A stretch of 48,494 nucleotides of DNA from Saprospiraceae bacterium (GTDB lineage Bacteria; Bacteroidota; Bacteroidia; Chitinophagales; Saprospiraceae): assembly GCA_025056735.1 (NCBI GenBank), contig JANWVR010000014.1:1-48494 (forward strand), written 5' to 3'. The position numbers and the translations under genes are program-made. Below, in pieces: positions 1 through 8,672 of the stretch. The notes under the pieces are model-generated. The model was not told the origin of the DNA and did not search any database. It saw only the letters and a list, made by a program, of their open reading frames with translations. Within the stretch, counting starts at the first letter, position 1. Each line of letters starts with the position of its first letter.

Positions 1-720
1 CTCCTCACGGTGCTCGTCGGTAAATGTGGCTTCGTGATAGAGCAGGCTGACGCCGCGCACTGCCTCCGCTACCGCCTCCGATGGCGCCGTATCGCTGCAA
101 TAGGCATAAGACAGCAGCGGCTTAGGCGGCAGCGTCAGCTCGACGTTGGGAACCACCCGCCCATCGGGAAGCACCACATCGGCGCCCGCTTTAACGGCGC
201 GAATCTGGGCAAACGTCAGGCCGTACCGCTCAATGCACTCTGGTCGAATGTTGAGCAAACGCGGCTTTTCGCGAAAAAGCCAGCCCACACACGGCGCCCC
301 ATGGCGGAGCGGCACCGTCCAGACCTCTAAGCTCTTGTTTTCAAAAACCTTCTCCGGACGCTCACAGCCTACTTCGACGAATTCTATTGGAAACGAAAAG
401 CGAATGCCGCAATGACGCGCCACATCGTGCACCAGCACCGACAACCCGGGCGGGGAGTACAGCTGCATGGCGCGTTCGCGGTTCTTCAAACTATACGAAG
501 TGAGCAGGCCAAACAGCCCAAAAACGTGGTCGCCGTGCAGGTGGGTAATAAAAATCTGGTGAATTCGATCCACCGGCAGGTGATAGCGATGCAGCTGCTC
601 TTGTGTACCCTCGCCGCAGTCCACCAGAAAATAATGACGCCGGTTGTGCACCAACTGTGCACTGTAATGCCGGCCCTGAAATGGGCCTCCTGAACTGTTG
701 CCCAAAATACGTACCCACAT
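1..720 (-). CDS. rnz: Ribonuclease Z (tRNA 3' endonuclease), C-terminus cut by window edge
   Basis: This is a metallo-beta-lactamase-fold endonuclease that removes the 3' trailer from tRNA precursors in the cytoplasm. The first 240 codons are visible and the frame is open to base 1; the family is usually about 300 residues, so the last fifth or so lies outside. The translation begins MWVRILGNSSGG, continues with VDCGEGTQEQL near residues 33-43 and carries the zinc motif THLHGDH at residues 59-65 (H60, H62, D64, H65). A further PLRHG and a SYAYCSDTAP segment match the later metal-binding histidine and aspartate of the family. The start ATG at 718-720 gives the normal family N-terminus. It lies 51 bp downstream of dnaG on the same strand and is probably the last visible gene of the ubiE-porT-dnaG-rnz run. 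The family call is secure. Confidence 0.93.
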   Translation of the reverse strand, partial: MWVRILGNSSGGPFQGRHYSAQLVHNRRHYFLVDCGEGTQEQLHRYHLPVDRIHQIFITHLHGDHVFGLFGLLTSYSLKNRERAMQLYSPPGLSVLVHDVARHCGIRFSFPIEFVEVGCERPEKVFENKSLEVWTVPLRHGAPCVGWLFREKPRLLNIRPECIERYGLTFAQIRAVKAGADVVLPDGRVVPNVELTLPPKPLLSYAYCSDTAPSEAVAEAVRGVSLLYHEATFTDEHREE

Positions 721-771
721 GATGGCGCAGCAAAAGTAGGGCAGGGCGAACGCGCCACACATCTGTTCGTT

Positions 772-2760
772 CTACCTGCGCGGAAAGAGCACGATCCCGT
801 GTTTGCGGGCGATGCGGTTGCGCGCCTGTTCGATTTTGACGTTTGTCTGCAGGTATTGCATTTCGGCTTTGGTGTCGCCATTGGCGATGGCGGTTTTGAG
901 GCGTTCCCTGTTCTTTTCTAACAGCCGATTGATTTTCCGGATTTTGAACATGGCCAGCGCCTGCTGGATGTCGGCTTCGGCGTTGTCTTCGGGCATGGGT
1001 TGATTTTGCAGCGGGAAGTTCCACCGGATTTCCCAGTTGGGCGAATATTCCCAGGGTTGTGCGAGCATTTCGAGCGCTAAGCGGACAACCTCGGGAGAGG
1101 CGTGTTGGGTGAAGTACTGTTGTTCTATCGTCTGACCTTGCAGCAGCAGGGCATGGCATTCGCGGGCGATGCGGCCGTAGAGGGGGTTATCGAATTCGGG
1201 CAGGAGGTCTTCAATGTCGCTCAGTACCCATTCGGCGATGGTGATGGCCTCGCCCGGCAGTTCGCGGCTGCCGAATTGGATGAGCAGGCGGATGACGTCG
1301 CGTTCCTGGAATTCGTCGGTGGGCAGGGCCAGCGAAGTCTCGCGCTCGGGTGAAGACGGTGCGGCCTCGCTTTCTGGCCAGGGTGTGCTGGGTGGCGGCG
1401 CCTGTTCGGCGGAGTCGGAAGCGGTGCCGGGTTGGCGCGCCTCTTTTTCGGCCTTTTTGCGCATGTCGGCGCGGATGAGTCGGTTTACTTCTTCCATCAG
1501 CGGCTGCTCGCCTATGCCCATTTGAGCGGCGCATTCGCGCGCATAGGCACTGCGGCGAATGGGATCGGGTATTTTGGCGATGCTGCTCACCATGTCTTTC
1601 ACCACGCTGGCCCGTCGCATGGGATTGCCCTCGGCTTCACCCAGCAAGAGGCTCATTTTCAATAAAATAACATCTTTGGCCTGGCGGGCTATGTATTCTT
1701 CAAATGCCTGTACGCCTACGCGCTGGACGTAGCTGTCGGGGTCTTCGCCTTCGGGCAGAATGACGACGCGCACGTTGAGGTCTTGCTCTAAGGCTAAATC
1801 GAGCCCGCGCAGGGCGGCCTGAATGCCGGCCGGGTCGCCGTCGTAAAGGATGGTCAGGTTTTGAGTGTTGCGGCGGATGAGCAGCAGTTGGCCCTCGGTG
1901 AGGGAGGTTCCGCTGGAGGCTACAGCGTTTTCGATGCCGGCCTGGTGCAGCGAGATGACGTCCATGTAACCCTCCACGAGGATGCACTCGTCCTTTTTTC
2001 GGATGGCCTTTTTGGCCTGGTACATGCCGTAGAGGGTTTTACTCTTGACGTAGATTTCGCTTTCGGGGCTGTTGATGTACTTGGGTATTTTTTTATCCGA
2101 CGAAAGCGTGCGTCCAGCAAAGGCGGCGATTTTGCCCGACATAGCGTGGATGGGAAAGATGACGCGGGCGCGGAAGAAATCGCGCGTGCCGTCGGCACTC
2201 ACCAAGCCTACTTTCTGCAGCAGGCCAATGTCGTGGCTGGCCTGCCTGGCTTTTTGCAGCAGCAGGTCGCGCTGGTCGGGGGCATGGCCCAGCCCAAAGG
2301 TCTGGATGGTTTCGTCGGTCAGCCCGCGTTGGCGGAAGTAGCTGAGCGCCACGGATTTGCCTTCGTCGGTGTTGAGCATTTGCTCCTGGAAGTGCCGGGC
2401 GGCGAAGTCGTTGACGATGAACAGAGACTCGGCTTGTTGCTGCTCGGCCACCTGTTCAGGGGTGCGCTCGACCTCCTGGATTTCGATGCGATACTTGTTG
2501 GCCAGCCAGCGCAAGGCTTCCGGGTAGGTGAAGCCCTCGTGTTCCCTGAGGAAGGTAACTGCGTCGCCGCCTTTGCCACAGCCAAAGCATTTGAAGATGT
2601 TGCGCGCCGGGTTGACGCTGAACGACGGCGTGCGTTCGGCGTGGAATGGGCATAAGCCTATTAAATTGGCCCCGCGTCGGCGCAGGGTCAGGAATTCTTC
2701 CACAACCTCTTCGATGCGCGCAGCATCGAGTATCTCGCGGGCGGTTTGCGGCGGAATCAT
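772..2760 (-). CDS. dnaG: DNA primase DnaG
   Basis: This enzyme synthesises RNA primers for replication, recruited by the replicative helicase. The 662-residue protein has the N-terminal zinc finger with C37, H40, C58 and C61 (CPFH...CFGCGKGGD), followed by the primase catalytic core. The Toprim domain shows CILVEGYMDVISLHQAG and the DGD metal motif in LYDGDPAGIQAA. A Pro/Ser/Glu-rich linker (about residues 440-485) separates the core from a helical C-terminal helicase-binding region. Length is ordinary for the family. The start is the MIPPQTAREIL methionine, which fits the family N-terminus. The gene sits 41 bp downstream of the porT-like gene and 51 bp upstream of rnz, so it is probably cotranscribed from the ubiE promoter. 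Nothing is degenerate in the motifs read. Confidence 0.96.
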   Translation of the reverse strand: MIPPQTAREILDAARIEEVVEEFLTLRRRGANLIGLCPFHAERTPSFSVNPARNIFKCFGCGKGGDAVTFLREHEGFTYPEALRWLANKYRIEIQEVERTPEQVAEQQQAESLFIVNDFAARHFQEQMLNTDEGKSVALSYFRQRGLTDETIQTFGLGHAPDQRDLLLQKARQASHDIGLLQKVGLVSADGTRDFFRARVIFPIHAMSGKIAAFAGRTLSSDKKIPKYINSPESEIYVKSKTLYGMYQAKKAIRKKDECILVEGYMDVISLHQAGIENAVASSGTSLTEGQLLLIRRNTQNLTILYDGDPAGIQAALRGLDLALEQDLNVRVVILPEGEDPDSYVQRVGVQAFEEYIARQAKDVILLKMSLLLGEAEGNPMRRASVVKDMVSSIAKIPDPIRRSAYARECAAQMGIGEQPLMEEVNRLIRADMRKKAEKEARQPGTASDSAEQAPPPSTPWPESEAAPSSPERETSLALPTDEFQERDVIRLLIQFGSRELPGEAITIAEWVLSDIEDLLPEFDNPLYGRIARECHALLLQGQTIEQQYFTQHASPEVVRLALEMLAQPWEYSPNWEIRWNFPLQNQPMPEDNAEADIQQALAMFKIRKINRLLEKNRERLKTAIANGDTKAEMQYLQTNVKIEQARNRIARKHGIVLFPRR

Positions 2761-2801
2761 ACGGCTCTGCGTGTGGTTCGTCCGCCAGAGGGGCGGCTCG
2801 T

Positions 2802-3557
2802 TTAGCCCTCAAAGTAAAGGGTAATCGTAAATGTGCGGGAGAGGATTTTTTCCAGCACTGTGCTTTGCTGCAGGCGGTCGTTGTACAGCAGGATGTTGTT
2901 CAGGCCGTGCGAGACCTTGAATTCGGGCGAGAAAATGAAGTACGGGAAAAAGAACTGCACGCCGGCGCCGTACTCGAACTGAAAGTCGGTGGGCGAGATT
3001 TTTATCAGGTCGGCTGCCTGGCGCGTGCGCGAGTCGCTGGCTACGTCGAAGACGTATTTGGCGCCGGCCACCAAGAAGATGCGAAAGTCGTGGTAAGTTA
3101 CCGATTTGTAGCGCACGTGGAAGGGCATTTCCACCAGCACGGACTCGATGCGGCGGTTGATGGTCTGCACGCCGTCGCCTGGGCGCGTGTAGCGCAGATT
3201 GCGCTCCACAAAAGATAGCGTCGGCAGGAAGCGCACGTCGAAGTACTCGCCGATTTTCAGGTTCGACACGATGCCGAGATTGAATCCGGGGCCCGTTACC
3301 CCTTCAGCGCGGGCAAAGGAGTCGTTGCGGATGAACTCGCGCGAGTGGTACACCTTGAAGTCGCTCGAATTCATGCCCAGACTGATGCCAAAGTAGTAGG
3401 GTTTGGCTTGAAAGTCCTTGTAGTTAAAGTTGTAGCCCTTAGCGCGTTGTGCCCAGCCAGTCGCGGCTGTTAGCGTCAGGAGCAACAGGCAAAGCGCTAG
3501 CGTCAGGCTTTTACGCCCGTGTAGATGGAGCAGATGCCAAAGGTAAGTCGTTCGCAT
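2802..3557 (-). CDS. porT: PorT-like outer-membrane beta-barrel protein (probable T9SS component)
   Basis: The 251-residue protein has a basic N-terminus, a hydrophobic Leu/Ala/Thr-rich signal segment ending TGWAQ at about residue 37, then alternating amphipathic strands ending with an aromatic residue (TITLYFEG), as expected of an outer-membrane barrel. Length, the NFNYKDFQAKPYYFGISLG region and the position directly after ubiE match the PorT/SprT proteins of Bacteroidota, which are needed for type IX secretion. That agrees with T9SS-tailed proteins elsewhere in the window. The start codon lies 55 bp inside the end of ubiE; a later start would remove the n-region of the signal peptide. The barrel assignment is firm. 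The specific PorT assignment rests on similarity as I remember it plus gene order. Confidence 0.75.
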   Translation of the reverse strand: MRTTYLWHLLHLHGRKSLTLALCLLLLTLTAATGWAQRAKGYNFNYKDFQAKPYYFGISLGMNSSDFKVYHSREFIRNDSFARAEGVTGPGFNLGIVSNLKIGEYFDVRFLPTLSFVERNLRYTRPGDGVQTINRRIESVLVEMPFHVRYKSVTYHDFRIFLVAGAKYVFDVASDSRTRQAADLIKISPTDFQFEYGAGVQFFFPYFIFSPEFKVSHGLNNILLYNDRLQQSTVLEKILSRTFTITLYFEG

Positions 3558-4246
3558 TGCAGGTGCTGATAACCGGTTTTAGCGAGTATTTGAAGAAAAT
3601 CGTTTCCTTGCGGAAAGGTCTGCACGCTCTCAAAGAGGTACGTGTAAGCACGTGGATCGCGGGAGGTCAAACGCCCAACCAGCGGCAAAACGTATTTGAA
3701 GTAGGCGTGATAAAGTTGTTTGAAAGGGAAAACCGTCGGGTGCGAAAATTCCAGAACAACCAATCGCCCGCCCGGTCGCAGCACGCGGCGAATTTCCGAG
3801 AGGCCTTTTTCTAAGTGTTCAAAGTTGCGCACGCCAAAGGCGACCGTTGCGGCGTCGAAGCTGTTGTCGGCGAAGTTGAGTTGTTCGGCGTCGCCGCCTT
3901 GCAGTGAGATGACCCCTTGCAAGCCCTTGCGAGCGATCTTCTCCCGGCCCCGGTCGAGCATCTGGTGCGCGATGTCTATGCCTATCACGCGGCGCGGTTT
4001 TAGCCGTTCAGCGGCTAAGATGGCTACGTCGGCAGTGCCCGTGGCTACGTCTAAGATTTCTATCGGTTGAGCCGCACCCTTCAGGTAGCGCAGCGCCCGG
4101 CGGCGCCAGTGCAGGTCAATGCCCAGCGACAGCAGGCGATTGAGGAAATCGTAGCGCGGCGCAATGCGGTCGAACATGCGACCTACCTGCTCTTTTTTGC
4201 TTTCGCGCTCGCTCCCGTAGGGCGTAACGACGGTCTTTTCGCTCAT
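3503..4246 (-). CDS. ubiE: Demethylmenaquinone methyltransferase UbiE/MenG
   Basis: This SAM-dependent C-methyltransferase makes the last step of menaquinone synthesis. The ORF is open further upstream, but the start is placed at the MSEKTVVTPYGSE methionine (4246), which fits the family N-terminus and lies just after a TAccTTTG promoter box at 4263-4270. That gives 247 residues, the normal length. Family motifs are present: VGRMFDRIAPRYDFLNRLLSLGID near the N-terminus, the SAM-binding ILDVATGTADVAI, then FGVRNFEHLEKGL and LRPGGRLVVLEF. The 3' end overlaps the porT-like start by 55 bp. It is the likely first gene of a minus-strand operon running through porT, dnaG and rnz. In an organism like this the product probably acts on demethylmenaquinone rather than ubiquinone (inference). 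Confidence 0.93.
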   Translation of the reverse strand: MSEKTVVTPYGSERESKKEQVGRMFDRIAPRYDFLNRLLSLGIDLHWRRRALRYLKGAAQPIEILDVATGTADVAILAAERLKPRRVIGIDIAHQMLDRGREKIARKGLQGVISLQGGDAEQLNFADNSFDAATVAFGVRNFEHLEKGLSEIRRVLRPGGRLVVLEFSHPTVFPFKQLYHAYFKYVLPLVGRLTSRDPRAYTYLFESVQTFPQGNDFLQILAKTGYQHLQCERLTFGICSIYTGVKA

Positions 4247-4262
4247 AGTCGGTATTGAATGG

Positions 4263-4270
4263 CAAAGGTA
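4263..4270 (-). promoter_or_regulatory. Bacteroidota-type -7 box upstream of ubiE
   Basis: The minus strand reads TACCTTTG, a perfect TAnnTTTG match to the -7 element of Bacteroidota promoters. It lies 16 bp upstream of the chosen ubiE ATG, giving a leader of roughly 10 nt. No clear -33 TTG/TTTG is seen. It supports the shorter ubiE start. Confidence 0.55.
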
Positions 4271-4374
4271 CAACGCCCAGTCCCGTTTTTTGCCGGAGCG
4301 ATGCCCCGAACAGAAAGGCGCTCCCTTTGCCCTGTTTATCAAATGCTTAGATGTCTTTGTGGCGAGCAGGGGCG

Positions 4375-5505
4375 TTATTTGAGTTGGATGTTCTCCACAA
4401 TTTCTAATCCGTAGCCGATGAAGCCCGTTCGCGGGCGGGGGTGGTTGGTCAGCAGTCGGATTTTGCTGATGCCTAAATCGCGCAGGATTTGCGCGCCGAT
4501 GCCGAAGTCCTTTTTGCCCATGCTGGTGTGGAGGTCGAATTTTTCTGGCTCGCCAGCCTCCATATACTTTTGATAAATTTTCAGACGGGTCAGCAGGTCG
4601 GATTTATCGCTCTGGCGCAGGTAAACGAAAGCGCCTTTGCCCTCGTCGGCGATTTTGCGCAGAGCGTGTTGAATTTGCTGTCCGTAGTCGGCCAGCAGGT
4701 TGCCCAGGATGCCGCCTGTTTCCGACCAGGAATGCACGCGCACCAACACGGGTTCGTCCTCGCGCCAATGGCCCTTTTTGAGCACCAAGTGGCAATCGCC
4801 GCACGAGACGTCGGTATAGACGATGGCCTCAAAGTCGCTGTACAGTGTTTTCATGCGGGTCTCCAGTTCGCGGCGCACCAATCGCTCTGTGCGCATGCGG
4901 TAGGCTACCAGGTCGTCAATGGAGATAATTTTGAGGTTGAACTGCCGGGCCACTTCCATGAGTTGCGGCAGGCGAGCCATGGTGCCGTCGGGGTTGAGGA
5001 TTTCTACCAGCACGCCGGCGGGGTAGAGCCCGGCCAGTCGGGCCAGGTCCACAGCGGCTTCGGTGTGGCCGGTTCGGCGCAGGACGCCGCCGCTCTTGGC
5101 GCGCAGAGGGAAGATATGGCCGGGTCGGGCAAAGTCGCTGGGTCGGGCCTGCGGGTTGGTCAGGTGCCGGATGCCTGCAGCGCGGTCGTGCGCACTGATG
5201 CCAGTAGTGCAGCCGTACCCAATGAGGTCAATAGAGACGGTGAAGGCCGTTTCGTGTAGGGCCGTGTTGGCGCTCACCATAAGCGGCAGGTCGAGTTCGT
5301 CGGCGCGTTTTTCTTCGATGGGCGCGCAGATGAGGCCCCGGCCGTGTTGGGCCATGAAGTTGATGATTTCAGGCGTTACTAATTCGGCAGCGCAAATAAA
5401 GTCGCCTTCGTTTTCGCGATCCTCGTCGTCTACCACAATGATCACGCGCCCGGCGCGCAGTTCCAGCAGTGCTTCCTCGATGGTGTTGAGTTGAATGTCG
5501 CTCAT
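4375..5505 (-). CDS. ribB: 3,4-dihydroxy-2-butanone-4-phosphate synthase with degenerate GTP cyclohydrolase II domain
   Basis: The N-terminal domain (about residues 8-205) converts ribulose 5-phosphate to 3,4-dihydroxy-2-butanone 4-phosphate for riboflavin synthesis. It carries DDEDRENEGDF at residues 26-36 and the RTGHTEAAVDLARLAG segment, so it looks active. The C-terminal half (about 215-376) follows the GTP cyclohydrolase II fold but lacks the three zinc cysteines. The motif that reads VHSECLTGD...RCDCG in E. coli RibA is VHSWSETGG...LADYG here, with S261, A272 and Y274 at the cysteine positions. The YHRQEGR segment is also changed, to YLRQSDK. The C-terminus retains KKDFGIGAQILRDLG and LLTNHP. 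GTP cyclohydrolase II activity is therefore unlikely, although automatic annotation may call it bifunctional RibBA. It is a single gene with its own upstream gap. Confidence 0.9.
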   Translation of the reverse strand: MSDIQLNTIEEALLELRAGRVIIVVDDEDRENEGDFICAAELVTPEIINFMAQHGRGLICAPIEEKRADELDLPLMVSANTALHETAFTVSIDLIGYGCTTGISAHDRAAGIRHLTNPQARPSDFARPGHIFPLRAKSGGVLRRTGHTEAAVDLARLAGLYPAGVLVEILNPDGTMARLPQLMEVARQFNLKIISIDDLVAYRMRTERLVRRELETRMKTLYSDFEAIVYTDVSCGDCHLVLKKGHWREDEPVLVRVHSWSETGGILGNLLADYGQQIQHALRKIADEGKGAFVYLRQSDKSDLLTRLKIYQKYMEAGEPEKFDLHTSMGKKDFGIGAQILRDLGISKIRLLTNHPRPRTGFIGYGLEIVENIQLK

Positions 5506-5582
5506 GTAGCGCGGAAATGAGGGTGCAAATATCAGGTCATATCTGGCGAAGGGTAGTAAAAAAGCCCGCTCGCCTTAGTGAT

Positions 5583-5609
5583 AAAAAAAAGCCTTAGCGC
5601 CTCTGAGGC
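5583..5609 (-). terminator. Rho-independent terminator after the PKD/gliding C-terminus gene
   Basis: On the minus strand GCCTCAG and CTAAGGC form a 7-bp stem (one G-U pair) around a 5-nt loop at 5591-5609, followed directly by eight T residues (5583-5590). It lies about 50 bp beyond the stop of the gene ending at 5660. The rest of the 5506-5659 gap shows no gene. Confidence 0.7.
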
Positions 5610-5659
5610 AATGTCTCATGCGCTTAAGTCGTGCCGTTGAATGGAGGAAATAGCAGGGG

Positions 5660-7918
5660 CTATCGCAGGAGCGTGGCGTAGCCTTTGAACTCGCGCCGTT
5701 GTCCGCGGGGTTCGGTGAAGGTAACGACGTAGACATACACGCCTTCGGGCGACATAGCGCCGGTGTTCATTTTGCGGCCGTTCCAGGCTTCGTCAGGGTT
5801 GTTGGTCTGGAAGACCATTTCGCCCCAGCGGTTCCAGATAGTGAGGTTAAAATCGGTAACACCCTCTAAGTAGCCTTTACCCAAAAAACCGTCGTTGTTG
5901 CCATCGCCGTTCGGGGTAAAAGCGTTGGGCATATGCCACAGCACCTGGGGTACGACGTCTATGTACTTGGTGATGGAGTCTTTGCAGCCACGCGGGTGTG
6001 TAACAATGAGGCGAATGGCCATCAGGCCCGTATCGGGAAAGGTGAAAGTTGGGTTCTGCTGCGTGCTTGTGCCGAAGCGGTCGAAGCGCCAGTTCCATCG
6101 GTTGGCATCCACAGATTTGTCGGTGAATTGCACAGTGCGGTCAAAGGAGGTCAGCACCTCGGGCGAAAACGTAAAGTCGGCTATGGGCAAGGGTTCAGTG
6201 CGAATAAAGTTGACGAACGTATCCGCCGTGAAGCACCCTATGGGCGAGGTAATGGCAATGCTGACGGTGTACAGCCCGGGGTTCTCGTAGCGGTGTGTAG
6301 GGCTGATAACGTTGCGCACTGTCCGGCCATCGCCGAAGTTCCATACAATCTGATAGGTCTGGTCTATAGGTGAGGAGAGGTTATTGAAGAAGATTTCTGC
6401 TGGTGCACAGCCTACGAATCGGTCAGGAGCGATAATAATGAGCGGCGGCACAGGGAACCAGTTGACCACTTTGGTGATAATATCCGAGCAATTGTTGCGG
6501 TCGGTTACGCGCAACGAAACAGGGTGATTTCCGGGTATGGGGTATAGGAAGCTTGGGTTGCGCTTGTCAGAAACACCTCCGGGGACGCCGAAGTTCCAGG
6601 CCCATCGGTTGATGCCTCCTTCACCTTTAGACAAGTCAGTGAAGTCCACCGGCCCGGCCACGCAGGTGTCGTAGTCGAAGTCGAAATCGGCTTTGATGCT
6701 TGGGAAGATTCGCACAGAGATAAAGGCCGTGTCGGAGCAGGGTTTGCCCGGGTTGAGGATGAGAATACCCGAGTACGTCCCGGTATCGGGAAAGGTTACA
6801 GTGGCGTTCCAGTTTTGTTTGTCGGTGAAAGTGGAGGTTTTCAGGTTGAAGCGCCATTCCCATTCGGTGATTTGATTGCGCTGCACGCTCAGGTTCTGAA
6901 AGGTTATGGTTTGATTGCCACACGAAGTGAGCACGAAGCGTTTGGGGCCAGCGACGCTATCGCTGCGGATATTAGCCAGCACCGTTGGCGAGCATTCGGC
7001 GACATTGAACTGGAACTCGCGCCGCACTTCGGAGAGCAGCGTAGCGCCCCGGTACTCCTGGATGCAGACCCCGACGACGAACTGCCCTACAACGGTAGGT
7101 GTGCCCGTCAGGATGCCGGTTTGGGCGTTAATGGTGAGCGGTGGCGAGCCATCTAAAGGGTTGGTAGCGCTGTAATTCGGGAGCACGTACGGTACTTGGC
7201 TAAAGGGTGGCCCACAGGGTGGCGTGGGTACGGCGCCATTGCAGCCCGTTAAGCCCGGTGGATTAAGAATGGGGCCACCACCGCGTAGCGGCGCGCACAG
7301 GCTGTACGTGATAAAGTCGCCGTTGGGATCGGAAGCCGAATGGTCGAAGACTAACGGCACATTAGCACAGATGATGATGGGCGGGAAGTTGTTAAACGTA
7401 GGACTGCTGTTGCGCAGCTGTTGGGCGGCGGGCGTCAGCTCGACGTAGTATGTGGCGCCAATGTCGCCCGGGCCGACGATGTTTCGGATGGTCTGGTTGC
7501 GGCAGCAACGCTGATAAACGATGAAATAGCTTTCGTTGATGACCGGCAAAGCGCGCTCGAAGGTGTATATTCCTTCTTCCACGCACACGGCAGGCAGCTG
7601 CGTTACGCACGGCGGCGGCACGGGGTTGAGGCGCCGGATGGCAGGCGAAAAAATGCGGAAAGCTTCGTGTAGCACATTGTTGCTTTGCGTTCCGCGATAG
7701 ATGGCCATCTCCGCCGGGTTGTCGTAAGGCGCACCGCCGCCGAAGCAGTCGCGATAGACTTTCATCGTAAAGCGGTAAATGTTGTGCCCAGCCGCATTCG
7801 TACCTATGTATTCATAGGTAATTTCACCGCCAATGATATGGCGTGCCTGCAATGGCCCTACCGGAGCAAGAGCTGCCGTGGTCAAAAGGAGTCCGTAGAA
7901 AAGATAGCGCTTGAGCAT
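5660..7918 (-). CDS. Secreted PKD-repeat protein with gliding-motility-associated C-terminal domain
   Basis: This large surface or extracellular protein is probably exported by the type IX system. The start is set at MLKRYLFYGLLLTTAALAPVG (7918), which begins a clear signal peptide ending near LQARHIIGG; the longer frame would run into the divergent gene. The mature N-terminal domain begins HIIGGEITYEYIG and has the NIYRFTMKVYRDCFGG segment typical of many Bacteroidota surface proteins, with several cysteines. Four PKD-like beta-sandwich repeats follow, recognisable by WEWRF, WAWNFG, IVWNFGDG and WNWRF with following FxxPDTG/YxxPG turns. The C-terminus (about the last 95 residues) begins MPNAFTPNGDGNNDGF and contains TIWNRWGEMVFQTN and GVYVYVVTF, the CHU_C/type B sorting domain. 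Length is 752 residues. The ligand is unknown. Confidence 0.88.
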   Translation of the reverse strand: MLKRYLFYGLLLTTAALAPVGPLQARHIIGGEITYEYIGTNAAGHNIYRFTMKVYRDCFGGGAPYDNPAEMAIYRGTQSNNVLHEAFRIFSPAIRRLNPVPPPCVTQLPAVCVEEGIYTFERALPVINESYFIVYQRCCRNQTIRNIVGPGDIGATYYVELTPAAQQLRNSSPTFNNFPPIIICANVPLVFDHSASDPNGDFITYSLCAPLRGGGPILNPPGLTGCNGAVPTPPCGPPFSQVPYVLPNYSATNPLDGSPPLTINAQTGILTGTPTVVGQFVVGVCIQEYRGATLLSEVRREFQFNVAECSPTVLANIRSDSVAGPKRFVLTSCGNQTITFQNLSVQRNQITEWEWRFNLKTSTFTDKQNWNATVTFPDTGTYSGILILNPGKPCSDTAFISVRIFPSIKADFDFDYDTCVAGPVDFTDLSKGEGGINRWAWNFGVPGGVSDKRNPSFLYPIPGNHPVSLRVTDRNNCSDIITKVVNWFPVPPLIIIAPDRFVGCAPAEIFFNNLSSPIDQTYQIVWNFGDGRTVRNVISPTHRYENPGLYTVSIAITSPIGCFTADTFVNFIRTEPLPIADFTFSPEVLTSFDRTVQFTDKSVDANRWNWRFDRFGTSTQQNPTFTFPDTGLMAIRLIVTHPRGCKDSITKYIDVVPQVLWHMPNAFTPNGDGNNDGFLGKGYLEGVTDFNLTIWNRWGEMVFQTNNPDEAWNGRKMNTGAMSPEGVYVYVVTFTEPRGQRREFKGYATLLR

Positions 7919-8009
7919 ATTCGTTTCGTGTGTGTATGTCGCGCAAAAGGCGGACTTTTGCCCGCATTCTTCGCCCAAAGAAACGACGAAGGAGGCTAAA
8001 TAGTTGGGT

Positions 8010-8582
8010 ATGTTTTTGCTAAGAGACGACATTTCGCAAATTGCTCAGATTGTCCTCGACGGGGGACTGATTTGCTATCCCACCGACACCATCTGGGGCA
8101 TCGGCTGTGACGCGCTCAACGAACAGGCAATTGCCCGGCTTTCGGCCCTGCGCGAGCAACCACCCGGCCAGGGATATATTGTGCTGGTAAACAGCATCGA
8201 AATGCTCAAGCGATACGTGCGCCGCATGAATCCGCGCGTGGAGACCCTGCTGGCCTACCATCAGCGCCCGCTTACTGTGGTCTATCCCGACCCCGTTGGG
8301 TTGCCTGACGCCGTCAAAGCTGCCGACGGCTCGGCGGCTATCCGCGTCGCCACAGACGAGTTTTGTCAGGAACTTATCCGCCTCGTCGGACGCCCCATCG
8401 TGAGCGCAGCAGCCTGCAAAGCCCACGAGCCTTACCCTCCCACTTTCGGCGCCATCAGCAGCGACATCCTCACCGGCGTGGACTACGTAGTGAAGTATCG
8501 GCAAGAGGTCAAAGAACCTCGACAGCCTTCTACTATTGCCCGCGTTAATCGCTTCAACGAACTGGACTTCCTGCGCGAATAG
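8010..8582 (+). CDS. L-threonylcarbamoyladenylate synthase (Sua5/YciO/YrdC family)
   Basis: The protein has the YrdC fold that makes threonylcarbamoyl-AMP from threonine, bicarbonate and ATP for the t6A37 modification of ANN-decoding tRNAs. Family features are GGLICYPTDTIWGIGCDA near the N-terminus, RPLTVVYPDP mid-protein, SAAIRVATDEF, PIVSAAACKAHEPYP and the terminal PSTIARV. The usual PLVATSANxSG segment is varied. At 190 residues it is the short TsaC-type form without a Sua5 C-terminal domain. An ATG at 8010 is chosen. A TTG at 8004 lies 8 nt after a GGAGG (7991-7995) and is an alternative, adding two residues. It is divergent from the gliding C-terminus gene, with 91 bp between them. I cannot separate TsaC from a YciO paralogue with certainty. 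Confidence 0.85.
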   Translation: MFLLRDDISQIAQIVLDGGLICYPTDTIWGIGCDALNEQAIARLSALREQPPGQGYIVLVNSIEMLKRYVRRMNPRVETLLAYHQRPLTVVYPDPVGLPDAVKAADGSAAIRVATDEFCQELIRLVGRPIVSAAACKAHEPYPPTFGAISSDILTGVDYVVKYRQEVKEPRQPSTIARVNRFNELDFLRE

Positions 8583-8672
8583 CCACCGCCGAAAAATGGC
8601 CATTTTTTCCCGCGTCCTAAACACTTTTGACCGCTCCTGGCGTTTATTTGCCCAACATACCAACCCATTCGG

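Noticed and set aside
1861-2655. Long plus-strand open frame opposite dnaG
   Set aside because: It is the antisense shadow of a GC-rich, motif-complete primase gene; its translation has no recognisable features.
4489-5259. Long plus-strand open frame opposite ribB
   Set aside because: Antisense shadow of the DHBP synthase gene with no protein-like motifs.
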